Shown: positions 1 to 6,385, counted from the stretch's first letter. The stretch: DNA of 7,147 nucleotides from Balneolaceae bacterium (GCA_021767245.1 JAASTO010000138.1:1-7147); one strand, 5' to 3'. Numbers and translations are program-made. The notes: a model not told the origin generated them from the letters alone.

Positions 1-25
1 AGATCAAAAACTCATACAGGATTAG

Positions 26-1105
26 TTATCCAATTTCTTTGCGGGCAGAGATCTGAACGCCTCTGGGTTGAACCTCAAGATTCATCAGGTCAAACATGCT
101 GTCTTTGGTGGCACACCTGATCTTTTCAATACAATCAGGGTTATTGCAGAAGGCAATACCAATATCGCCACCGCCGGCACCTGATGGTTTATAGGTTCCA
201 CCCTGAGCTTTTACAATAGTGTTGATCTCTTCGTGAACATCAGATACGATCTCCGTTCCACTCCTCAGTCCAAGCTCGCGCTCACATTCAAAGAAATCAG
301 AAATAATATTCAGAAAGGCGTCGGTATCATTCCCGGCAAAAGCCTTTACCCCTTCTTTGGAAAGCATACTCATGGTACCAAGCAGCTTATCATAATCCTT
401 TGGATGCTCATTTTTGTAGGTATGAACGTTCCGTACAAAATTACGTGTGGAAACCGCGTAACCCGCCCAAATGCATTCCATGTAAAGGTTATCGGGGCGG
501 CCGATCTTTTGAATATTACCGTTTAGCCGGCTTGCATTTTCAGGCATGGTGTAACTGATGATACCTCCGGTGGCACTGGCTGCTATATCCACCCCGCTAC
601 CCATTTTTCCCTGAGCAAAACGGTGAGCCAAAAAAGCCTCTCGATACAGGTCTTCATCCGAGATATTTTTACCAATGTACTCCATCAACCCTGAGAGCAA
701 TGAGACCGTTAAGGCCGCGCTTGAACCCAGTCCAAACTTATTCCCAGTAACCCTGTGATAAAATGACGTAGTATCGATACTGATGGAAGCACCGGGAATC
801 TTTCCGGCTTTCTGACTTACATATTTCAGGATCGCTAGTACAAAATGAAGCTGCTCCTGAGTCTTGGAATCAACATTAGTTCTGAAATGGGCATCCCCAT
901 CCTGATCCAGTATGAATTGTATCTCAGGAATGTTCAAATTTGGGGTCCTAACCTGAAACGTACTGTTGTAAAGCGACTCAATGCGAACCTTACAATGCCT
1001 GTTTACGGCAGCAACAAGGGCTGGAGCTTTTTCCAGTACAGCATACTCACCCAAGAGAATCAACTTTCCGGGAGATTTAACGTTAATTGTCGTTTGGTCC
1101 ATCAT
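26..1105 (-). CDS. mvaK2: Phosphomevalonate kinase (GHMP kinase family)
   Basis: This enzyme phosphorylates 5-phosphomevalonate with ATP to 5-diphosphomevalonate in the cytoplasm, the step before decarboxylation to isopentenyl diphosphate. The 359-residue product carries the three GHMP motifs: an N-terminal KSPGKLILLGEYAVL (residues 10-24), the ATP phosphate-binding loop GLGSSAA (125-131) and the C-terminal KPSGAGGGD (306-314). The GSGVDIAAS segment (169-177, with Asp173) and the KPSGAGGGD form are typical of phosphomevalonate kinases rather than mevalonate kinases, and the length fits. The start is a double ATG (1105 and 1102). The first ATG overlaps the mvaD stop as ATGA, and no Shine-Dalgarno is visible, so translation is probably coupled to mvaD. 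The neighbouring decarboxylase, which uses this enzyme's product, supports the assignment. The alternative is another GHMP kinase such as mevalonate kinase, which I consider less likely. Confidence 0.87.
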   Translation of the reverse strand: MMDQTTINVKSPGKLILLGEYAVLEKAPALVAAVNRHCKVRIESLYNSTFQVRTPNLNIPEIQFILDQDGDAHFRTNVDSKTQEQLHFVLAILKYVSQKAGKIPGASISIDTTSFYHRVTGNKFGLGSSAALTVSLLSGLMEYIGKNISDEDLYREAFLAHRFAQGKMGSGVDIAASATGGIISYTMPENASRLNGNIQKIGRPDNLYMECIWAGYAVSTRNFVRNVHTYKNEHPKDYDKLLGTMSMLSKEGVKAFAGNDTDAFLNIISDFFECERELGLRSGTEIVSDVHEEINTIVKAQGGTYKPSGAGGGDIGIAFCNNPDCIEKIRCATKDSMFDLMNLEVQPRGVQISARKEIG

Positions 1106-2169
1106 ATGATCGTTTCGTTCACCGTTTCCATGATGTACGCACCAGGCCCCGGTTTAGCTTCAATTACAGATCTTACGCCGTTAATTTCTGAAAGAGTATC
1201 TTTTACAGCATCCACAGATTCAGGTAAACATAAAATTTTCATCTGGGGCCCGGCATCGATCGTTACATAAGCCGGTACACCACTTTTTCGTAAAATCCAC
1301 ACTCTATGAATCGTTTCTGTGGTCGCAGCATTCCAATAAAGTATAGGAGGTTTGGCAGCCATGGCTAAACCATGCATTTTAAAGCAGCTATGTTCCGCCA
1401 GTTCACCCGTTTTCTCAAAATCTTTCTCAGCAATTGCTTGTCTCATCTCCCTCAGGTCGTTAGGGTGAGATGATACCCAATGCTCATAGTAAGGTGCCGT
1501 TTTGGTTGTTCGCACCATCCCTTCGGTTGAACCGAGTTCCTTTTTTTCATCGGACGTGACTGCTACCAGTAATCTCACATCCCAGTAATTCTCATCATAC
1601 AAAGGGACGGCAAAATCCTCACTTCCGTCATCTTTAGTACCCAGCTGCATTTCACTGAAACCTCCGTAGATAGAGCGGGCTGCCGAACCGGATCCCATCC
1701 GTGCCAGCCTTGACAGGGCTTCATCAGAAAGTGATTGTCCCATTCCTTTACCGGCTGCCAGTGCAAGGGCCGCAAAACCCGAGGCTGATGAGGCTAAACC
1801 CGCACCGGTCGGAAAATTGTTCTCACTGATCACTTTTGCTTTAGGCCGGTCACTGCTACCGGCGGTTATATCCAAAAAATCTGATACGCGCTTCAGGGCT
1901 GATGCAGTTGCATCCTGATCATTTAATATGAGCTGATCTTCCTTAAGCGTATCACTGAACTGAAGAGTAGTCTTTGTGTGAAGAGCATCAAGGGTCAAAG
2001 ATATAGAACCTACTGCCGGAAGATTATACTCTACCGACCGCTTGCCCCAATATTTGATTAGTGCAATGTTGGAATGGGCAACAGCCGTAACCGGACTTAA
2101 ACTATATTTTTTGATGACTGAGTGAGTTTTAGTTACAAAAAAATGGTTGCGCTCTTTGTAAACATCCAA
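1102..2169 (-). CDS. mvaD: Diphosphomevalonate decarboxylase
   Basis: This enzyme performs the ATP-dependent decarboxylation of diphosphomevalonate to isopentenyl diphosphate, the last step of the classical mevalonate pathway. Numbered from the TTG start, visible family signatures are AHSNIALIKYWGK (31-43), the ATP loop region NNFPTGAGLASSASGFAALA (117-136), GSGSAARSIYGGF (159-171) with the conserved Arg165, and TIDAGPQ (303-309), whose Asp305 corresponds to the catalytic aspartate. The 355-residue length is slightly above the bacterial norm and matches the eukaryote-like branch better. The start is uncertain. There is no ATG or GTG between the in-frame stop at 2218-2220 and the conserved region, so TTG at 2167-2169 is the only usual start codon. 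It gives a roughly 28-residue leader before the conserved core. The gene overlaps mvaK2 by four bases and heads this minus-strand unit. The function is secure; the start is not. Confidence 0.92.
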   Translation of the reverse strand: MDVYKERNHFFVTKTHSVIKKYSLSPVTAVAHSNIALIKYWGKRSVEYNLPAVGSISLTLDALHTKTTLQFSDTLKEDQLILNDQDATASALKRVSDFLDITAGSSDRPKAKVISENNFPTGAGLASSASGFAALALAAGKGMGQSLSDEALSRLARMGSGSAARSIYGGFSEMQLGTKDDGSEDFAVPLYDENYWDVRLLVAVTSDEKKELGSTEGMVRTTKTAPYYEHWVSSHPNDLREMRQAIAEKDFEKTGELAEHSCFKMHGLAMAAKPPILYWNAATTETIHRVWILRKSGVPAYVTIDAGPQMKILCLPESVDAVKDTLSEINGVRSVIEAKPGPGAYIMETVNETII

Positions 2170-2281
2170 AGTTAAGCTTTTTAATTCAGCATCGGTAGAA
2201 TTTCTCAGAAAGTTTTTTCAAGAACCCTGCCTTAACTCCTGATTTGCAGTTAAAACCACCCGAATTGATTCATCCTTAACA

Positions 2282-2312
2282 TTTTCTCTTTGCCCACATG
2301 ACCTTATACTTG
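2282..2312 (+). promoter_or_regulatory. Weak candidate promoter for the 58-residue gene
   Basis: A TATACTTG box at 2305-2312 differs by one base from the Bacteroidota -7 consensus TAnnTTTG. A TTTT run (2282-2285, one base off TTTG) lies 19 bases upstream, the usual -33 to -7 spacing. It would give a leader of about 30 bases before the ATG at 2350. The match is imperfect and could be chance. Otherwise the 180-base divergent region 2170-2349 shows nothing recognisable. Confidence 0.25.
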
Positions 2313-2349
2313 GGTAAGAAATAGCCATAATCACACAACCTCGCAGATC

Positions 2350-2526
2350 ATGAACACTGAACTTGAATTAGCCGAAACGATCAGGCAGGCTTGCATGGAA
2401 GCTGCCAAAGAAGGATTCATGCACGCTTCTATGAGTGGCTTATGTGCTGAAGGAGCCATGGAAGCAGCCATCAGTGCCATTCAATCGCTGGATGTTGAGC
2501 AGCTTATTGAAAAAAATGAAATTTAA
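2350..2526 (+). CDS. Small conserved-looking hypothetical protein (58 aa)
   Basis: An ATG-initiated frame of 58 codons ends with TAA at 2524-2526. The product begins MNTELELAETIRQACMEAAK, then has EGFMHASMSGLCAEGAMEAA at residues 21-40, and ends in a charged LIEKNEI tail. It reads as two amphipathic helices around a Ser-Gly-Leu-Cys-x-Glu-Gly turn (residues 29-35). From memory this resembles a family of about 60-residue bacterial proteins sharing a GLC-x-EG core, sometimes labelled acetyltransferase without good reason, since it is far too short for a GNAT fold. I do not know its function. Acidic, alanine-rich composition and no signal peptide or membrane segment suggest a cytoplasmic protein. 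It starts 180 bases from the divergent mvaD and lies 98 bases before the DUF3565 gene, separated from it by an inverted repeat. The coherent helix pattern supports it being real. Confidence 0.7.
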   Translation: MNTELELAETIRQACMEAAKEGFMHASMSGLCAEGAMEAAISAIQSLDVEQLIEKNEI

Positions 2527-2535
2527 TATGAATAA

Positions 2536-2595
2536 CACAGATAAAGCGGATGATCATGGATCTTTATCATTTCTGTGACAATCCGCTTTATCCGT
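2536..2595. repeat. REP-like inverted repeat, possible RNA hairpin
   Basis: A perfect 12-base inverted repeat pairs GATAAAGCGGAT (2540-2551) with ATCCGCTTTATC (2581-2592) around a 29-base loop; CA (2537-2538) pairs with TG's partner bases GT (2594-2595) after one mismatch. Inside it, GATAAAG (2540-2546) can pair instead with CTTTATC (2562-2568), and CACA (2536-2539) with TGTG (2574-2577), giving a competing fold. The ATCCGCTTTATCTGTGTTAT wording on the minus strand is typical of dispersed intergenic repeats I recall from many genomes. It begins 10 bases after the stop of the 58-residue gene. The short TTTT after it makes only a poor terminator. Confidence 0.6.
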
Positions 2596-2624
2596 TTTCC
2601 ATGACCATTTAGGTAAAGTTAGTA

Positions 2625-2810
2625 ATGAAACAGCCGATCATTGGTTTTCACAAAGATGAAGAGGGAGATTGGGTAGCCGATCTTAAATGCGGGCACACCC
2701 AGCATGTGCGGCACAATCCACCCTGGCAACTCAGGCCCTGGGTCACAACAAAAGTGGGCCGGAAGGCAAAGATCGGTTCTGCTCTAAATTGTAAAGAGTG
2801 TGACCGCTAA
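2625..2810 (+). CDS. DUF3565 family small protein
   Basis: The 61-residue product matches my memory of the DUF3565 family along its whole length: an N-terminal MKQPIIGFHKDEEGDWVADL, then KCGHTQHVRHNPPW (21-34), RPWV (37-40) and a C-terminal LNCKECDR. Cys22, His24, Cys56 and Cys59, with His27 and His30 nearby, could bind a metal such as zinc. This is inferred from the spacing and is not established. No signal peptide or membrane segment is present, so a cytoplasmic location is likely. The family has no firmly known role; some members carry the label pressure-regulated protein. The ATG is preceded by a loose AGG (2611-2613) 11 bases upstream. Length agrees with the family, so it looks intact. 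It lies 52 bases before the membrane-protein gene on the same strand. Confidence 0.85.
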   Translation: MKQPIIGFHKDEEGDWVADLKCGHTQHVRHNPPWQLRPWVTTKVGRKAKIGSALNCKECDR

Positions 2811-2816
2811 AATTCG

Positions 2817-2824
2817 TAACTTTG
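2817..2824 (+). promoter_or_regulatory. Candidate -7 promoter element (TAACTTTG)
   Basis: TAACTTTG fits the Bacteroidota -7 consensus TAnnTTTG exactly and stands 38 bases before the ATG of the membrane-protein gene, a sensible leader length. No TTTG is found at the expected 19-21 bases upstream (the nearest TTG ends 25 bases away), so it is only half a promoter. Confidence 0.35.
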
Positions 2825-2862
2825 AAACCGTTTGAAAATCCAACTAAAACAGGGCTTCTGAT

Positions 2863-3342
2863 ATGAGTGCTTCTACCTTTTTCCGGACCGTCATTTGTGG
2901 ATTCATCGCAACTTTTGCCATGGCTATGGTGGCTTTTTTGCAAAGTGGTATCGGCCTGCCGGTCATAGATGTTGGGCATATTCTCACTGAAAGCTTCAAT
3001 GAGGTCCACGGCACCGGAACCTATCATATCATATTTGGAAACCTGGCATTTAACATTGGTGGTGTACTTTTGGCAATGATCTGGGTGGTTTACCTGAAAG
3101 ATCATATTCCCGGAAACTGGTTGATTCAGGGTCTGATCTACGGAGTAATGATCTCCATTTTTGCCGGACTTTTTGTTTCTCCATTTGTGTCAGCTGCTGC
3201 CGGTGAATCGTTCGGGATCTTTTATTCCAACACCTGGGTGCCCGGTAAATTCATCCTGGCCGGACTTCTGATGCATGTAGTATATGGCCTAGTGCTAACT
3301 CAATCACTGAAAGTTGCGGGTGTGAATGAACTGAATGGTTAA
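2863..3342 (+). CDS. Four-helix integral membrane protein, unknown function
   Basis: The 159-residue protein has four hydrophobic segments: about 8-27, 56-78, 86-112 and 127-147. It sits in the cytoplasmic membrane. The first segment contains glycine, alanine and methionine (GFIATFAMAMVAF), followed by GLPVIDVGHIL (31-41). That arrangement recalls small DUF6789/DUF1440-like membrane proteins, but I cannot assign a family firmly. His39, His55, His81 and His138 lie at or near membrane edges. There is no clear enzymatic motif. ATG at 2863 is the natural start, with the first helix beginning directly after a short polar N-terminus (MSASTFFRT). It follows the DUF3565 gene by 52 bases and may share its transcript or use the TAACTTTG element upstream. 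No clear terminator follows. Confidence 0.8.
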   Translation: MSASTFFRTVICGFIATFAMAMVAFLQSGIGLPVIDVGHILTESFNEVHGTGTYHIIFGNLAFNIGGVLLAMIWVVYLKDHIPGNWLIQGLIYGVMISIFAGLFVSPFVSAAAGESFGIFYSNTWVPGKFILAGLLMHVVYGLVLTQSLKVAGVNELNG

Positions 3343-3361
3343 TTTTTCTAAGATGTTACTA

Positions 3362-3400
3362 CGCCTACGAATGGTCACTTTTGCGAAGGTGGGAATTCAG
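3362..3400. repeat. Decayed copy of a dispersed REP-like repeat
   Basis: Positions 3374-3400 read GTCACTTTTGCGAAGGTGGG followed by AATTCAG. This closely follows the very common bacterial intergenic repeat that reads GTCATTCCCGCGAAGGCGGG then AATCCAG, with most differences being C-to-T changes that destroy its palindrome. A residual imperfect stem remains between CGCCTACG (3362-3369) and CGAAGGTG (3384-3391), with one mismatch and one G-T pair. The identification is from memory of the repeat and was not searched. The 148-base gap 3343-3490 holds no gene. Confidence 0.4.
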
Positions 3401-3490
3401 TTGGTCCCGACAATTTTCCATTAGATACATCATAAGCTCTGCCATCACGGAGGCAACCTTTGAAACCAAAATCCAAAAATTCTATATAGA

Positions 3491-4495
3491 ATGATATTTA
3501 TTGATAACGAGGGGATCACCAAACCTCAGGTAAATCTTGCGCTGGAAGAATATGCGCTCAGAAACTTTGGCGAAACGGAGGATTACCTGCTCTTTTATGT
3601 GAATGAGCCCTCTATCATTATTGGGCGAAACCAAAACACCCTTGAGGAGATCAACGATGAATACGTAAGAGCCAACGGCATTCACATAGTGCGTAGAATG
3701 AGTGGTGGTGGAGCCGTTTATCACGATCTCGGTAACCTGAACTTCAGTTTTATCACTAAATACAAACAAGAGAACCTGAATAACTTTCTGAAATTCAACG
3801 AACCGGTAATACGTATCCTGAAGGAAATGGGGGTGCCCGCCGAAATGAGTGGGAGAAATGACATTCTGGCTGATGGTAAAAAGATCTCAGGCAATGCTCA
3901 GTTCTCTACCGGTAAACGCATGTTCAGTCATGGAACCCTTCTCTTTAACAGCGACCTCGGCGAAGTAGCCAATGCCCTGAATGTGAAGATGAGTAAGATA
4001 CAGTCCAAGGGGCATAAATCAGTGCGGAGCCGGGTCTCTAACATCATCGAATTCATTGATGCTAAGGACATGACCCTTGCTGATTTCAAACAACGCATTT
4101 TGGATGGATTGTATCTGGATCGCGAGAATTTTGAAACCTACAAACTGACCGAAGACGAATGGAGATCGGTTCACGAACTGAAAGAAGAAAAGTACGGCAA
4201 CTGGGACTGGAATTACGGGAAGTCACCGAAATTCAACATTCAACGATCGAAACGATTTCCGGTGGGCGAGATCGACCTTCGACTGGATGTTCAGAAAGGC
4301 CATATCAAGAACCTTAAGATCTACGGAGATTTCTTTGGCAAGGAATCTGTGCATGAGATCGAGGATATGCTACAGGATGTTCGATATGAACCGGAAGACA
4401 TCGCCGCATCCATCGAAAAGATCGATGTGAAGGATTACTTTGGAAACATTGAACGGCAGGAATTCCTGGACCTCATCTACGGAGAAGACGAATAA
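3491..4495 (+). CDS. lplA: Lipoate-protein ligase A
   Basis: This cytoplasmic enzyme activates free lipoate with ATP to lipoyl-AMP and transfers it to a lysine on lipoyl domains of 2-oxoacid dehydrogenase E2 subunits and the glycine cleavage H protein. The 334-residue product has the full two-domain layout. The biotin/lipoate ligase catalytic domain covers roughly 1-245, with RRMSGGGAVYHD (68-79), GRNDIL (121-126) and the ligase lysine in KISGNAQ (Lys131). The linker YGNWDWNYGKSPKF (235-248) leads to a C-terminal accessory domain (about 250-330). Presence of the small domain marks an LplA type rather than an octanoyltransferase LipB or LipM. ATG at 3491 is the first start after the in-frame stop TGA at 3461. 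No Shine-Dalgarno is seen. ctaA follows 22 bases later, so the two are probably one transcript. Confidence 0.95.
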   Translation: MIFIDNEGITKPQVNLALEEYALRNFGETEDYLLFYVNEPSIIIGRNQNTLEEINDEYVRANGIHIVRRMSGGGAVYHDLGNLNFSFITKYKQENLNNFLKFNEPVIRILKEMGVPAEMSGRNDILADGKKISGNAQFSTGKRMFSHGTLLFNSDLGEVANALNVKMSKIQSKGHKSVRSRVSNIIEFIDAKDMTLADFKQRILDGLYLDRENFETYKLTEDEWRSVHELKEEKYGNWDWNYGKSPKFNIQRSKRFPVGEIDLRLDVQKGHIKNLKIYGDFFGKESVHEIEDMLQDVRYEPEDIAASIEKIDVKDYFGNIERQEFLDLIYGEDE

Positions 4496-4517
4496 ATTAT
4501 TTTAACAATTGAATGAC

Positions 4518-5567
4518 ATGACTAACGAATTTAAGCGCCCTGTGTATATCTGGCTGTGGTCGGGCGTGATCCTGATCACCCTCATGGTTGTGATCGGCGG
4601 TATCACCAGATTGACCGATTCCGGGCTTTCCATGAGTGACTGGAATCTCATCATGGGATCCATCCCTCCAATGAATGAAGTAGAATGGGATAAAGCCTTT
4701 GAACGATACAAGGAATTCCCTCAGTACCAAAAGATCAACGCGGGCATGTCGCTCGATGAATTCAAAACCATCTTCTTCTGGGAGTATTTTCACCGATTGA
4801 TAGGCCGCGTCTTGGGCATCGTTTTCATCGTACCCTTTATCTGGTTTTGGGTGAAAGGGTATTTTGACAAACGACTGCTAAAACGACTATGGGTACTGCT
4901 GCTACTTGGAGCCTCACAGGGTGCCATGGGCTGGATCATGGTAAAAAGCGGATTGGTGGATGTGCCCTATGTAAGTCATTATCGGCTGGCCATCCACTTC
5001 TCTCTGGCCCTTATTCTGTTTGCCTACTGCCTCTGGCTGGCTTTGGATGTGAAATATCACAGCAGCCTTAAAAAAGGAGAAGCCGACGATATCCCCTTCA
5101 AAAAATGGATGTATTCCATCGGTGTACTTCTGTGGATACAAATCATTTATGGAGCTTTCACGGCCGGACTCGATGCGGGATTCATGTACAACAGCTTCCC
5201 TAAAATGGGAGGTGAATGGCTCCCACCAACGTTTTCAATGCTAGATCCTTTCATAAGAAACCTTGTTGAAAATCCCGGGACTGTTCAATGGTTACACCGG
5301 CTTAACGGAACAATCCTATTGGTTGTAGTGGTCGCTTTCTGGTGGAAGATGTTCAATACGGATCGCACCACTGATCTTATGACTTTAGGCACCTCTCTTT
5401 TAGCTGTGATCGTCTTTCAATATTTGATCGGGATATTCACCGTCATCTACAGTGTACCCATTTCACTTGGAGTGCTGCATCAGGCCATTGCCGTCATATT
5501 CTGGGGCATATTATTGGCCCTCTGGCATAAAATGAAGTACCGAAATTACTACCCTGAGATCAATTAA
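4518..5567 (+). CDS. ctaA: Heme A synthase (COX15/CtaA family)
   Basis: This membrane enzyme oxidises the C8 methyl group of heme O to the formyl group of heme A, needed by aa3-type cytochrome c oxidase. The 349-residue protein has about eight membrane segments in two four-helix halves. Family signatures are GGITRLTDSGLSMSDWN (27-43), FWEYFHRLIGR (87-97, His92), VSHYRLAIH (152-160, His160), QWLHRLNG (257-264, His260) and LGVLHQA (317-323, His321), giving the paired heme-ligating histidines. The length and motifs fit the COX15 (proteobacterial/mitochondrial) type rather than the shorter Bacillus type, and no cysteine pair is seen in the extracellular loops. I start at ATG 4518. The longer frame begins at TTG 4509 and adds only three residues (MND), with no supporting ribosome site. 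It follows lplA closely and ends at a strong terminator. Oxidase structural genes are not in this window. Confidence 0.94.
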   Translation: MTNEFKRPVYIWLWSGVILITLMVVIGGITRLTDSGLSMSDWNLIMGSIPPMNEVEWDKAFERYKEFPQYQKINAGMSLDEFKTIFFWEYFHRLIGRVLGIVFIVPFIWFWVKGYFDKRLLKRLWVLLLLGASQGAMGWIMVKSGLVDVPYVSHYRLAIHFSLALILFAYCLWLALDVKYHSSLKKGEADDIPFKKWMYSIGVLLWIQIIYGAFTAGLDAGFMYNSFPKMGGEWLPPTFSMLDPFIRNLVENPGTVQWLHRLNGTILLVVVVAFWWKMFNTDRTTDLMTLGTSLLAVIVFQYLIGIFTVIYSVPISLGVLHQAIAVIFWGILLALWHKMKYRNYYPEIN

Positions 5568-5573
5568 TACAAT

Positions 5574-5607
5574 AAAAGCTCCCCAAATATTTTTGAGGAG
5601 CTTTTTT
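5574..5607. terminator. Intrinsic terminator, probably bidirectional
   Basis: AAAAGCTCC (5574-5582) pairs perfectly with GGAGCTTTT (5597-5605). After one C/A mismatch, CAAA (5584-5587) pairs with TTTG (5592-5595), leaving a four-base TATT loop. Six T residues follow on the plus strand (5602-5607), ending the lplA-ctaA transcript seven bases past the ctaA stop. On the minus strand the hairpin is followed by TTTTATTGTATT, so it can also stop the convergent dehydrogenase transcript, whose stop codon is 29 bases away. Confidence 0.9.
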
Positions 5608-5635
5608 AGTTCCATTATTTCTGTTGAACCGGTTT

Positions 5636-6385
5636 CTATTGGGATAAATAGCCCCCATCTACTGCATAGTAATTACCGGTAACAAATGAGGCTTTGTCAG
5701 AAGCGAGCCAAAGAATGATCTCTGCGACTTCTTCAGGTTTTCCTAAGCGACCAATTGGATGTAATCCAACCAGCATTTCCAGGGTATCATCATCCAAACC
5801 CTCTAACAAAGGGGTTTTGATGTAACCCGGTCCCACTGAATTGACCCGTATTCCCTCTTTGGCATACTCGAGGGCCGCTGTTTTGGTAAAACCGACCACA
5901 CCGTGCTTGGCTGCCACATAAGCGGGAGAATTGGCGGTACCAACCTGACCAAGAATGGAAGCAATATTCACGATACTGCCACTTCCATGTTTCAGCATTT
6001 CCTCGATCTGATATTTTGTGCCATAAAACACACCACTCAGGTTGAGCTTGATCACTGTATCCCATCCGTCAATTGGATAATCGGCCGTTTTTGATAACGG
6101 ACCACCAATACCGGCGTTGTTGACCGCAACATCCAGTTTGCCAAATGCTTCAACTGTTTTACTAACCAAGTTTTTGTGGTCTTCAGCCTTTGAGGCATCT
6201 GCTTTTACAAATATGGCTTCCCCGCCATCTGATTTAATGGTTTCCACTACTTTTTTACCATTCTCCTCGTCAATATCAGATACCGTTACCTTTGCCCCTT
6301 CCCTGGCAAACAAAAGTGCCGTTGATTTTCCTATACCTTTTGCAGCTCCGGTTACGATCGCTACCTTGTCATTTAATACTCCCAT
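5636..6385 (-). CDS. Short-chain dehydrogenase/reductase, classical SDR
   Basis: This is an NAD(P)-dependent oxidoreductase of the classical SDR type with a single Rossmann domain; 249 residues is the standard length. Visible motifs are TGAAKGIG (12-19) for cofactor binding, Asp37 at the end of strand 2, Asp63 in KADAS, NNAG (89-92), Asn115, catalytic Ser143, YVAAK with Tyr156 and Lys160, and PG (185-186). Asp37 favours NAD(H) over NADP(H) by the usual SDR rule. The sequence resembles proteins annotated as glucose 1-dehydrogenase or 3-oxoacyl-ACP reductase (FabG-like), but SDR substrates cannot be read from sequence and a true FabG is unlikely without fatty-acid neighbours. ATG at 6385 has a strong Shine-Dalgarno five bases upstream. 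It lies 83 bases downstream of a TetR gene on the same strand, so regulation by that protein is plausible. Confidence 0.9.
   Translation of the reverse strand: MGVLNDKVAIVTGAAKGIGKSTALLFAREGAKVTVSDIDEENGKKVVETIKSDGGEAIFVKADASKAEDHKNLVSKTVEAFGKLDVAVNNAGIGGPLSKTADYPIDGWDTVIKLNLSGVFYGTKYQIEEMLKHGSGSIVNIASILGQVGTANSPAYVAAKHGVVGFTKTAALEYAKEGIRVNSVGPGYIKTPLLEGLDDDTLEMLVGLHPIGRLGKPEEVAEIILWLASDKASFVTGNYYAVDGGYLSQ

Noticed and set aside
1..25. Start of a further gene downstream of mvaK2
   Set aside because: An ATG on the minus strand here meets a TGA after three codons; nothing can be called in 25 bases.
233..1270. Plus-strand frames of 97 (233-526) and 141 (845-1270) codons
   Set aside because: They lie antisense to mvaK2 and mvaD, which have clear family motifs, and their translations show no recognisable domain.
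1575..1775. Minus-strand 66-codon frame inside mvaD
   Set aside because: It is an out-of-frame shadow of the mvaD coding sequence.
2536..2600. Rho-independent terminator after the 58-residue gene
   Set aside because: The loop is long and only a short TTTT follows, so a dispersed repeat explains it better.
2743..3105. Minus-strand 120-codon frame opposite the membrane protein gene
   Set aside because: It runs antisense to both the DUF3565 and membrane protein genes and its translation has no domain-like pattern; the plus-strand helices are much more convincing.
3391..3408. GGGA...TCCC small hairpin
   Set aside because: A four-base stem with a ten-base loop is easily expected by chance.
3459..3490. 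TTTG, 20-base spacer, TATATAGA as a promoter for lplA
   Set aside because: The downstream box lacks the TTTG half of the -7 consensus, and a start of transcription there would fall past the ATG.
3482..3769. Minus-strand 95-codon frame opposite lplA
   Set aside because: It is antisense to the strongly conserved N-terminal half of lipoate-protein ligase.
4497..5141. Several frames opposite or within ctaA (98, 69, 60 and 75 codons)
   Set aside because: All overlap the well-supported heme A synthase gene in other frames.
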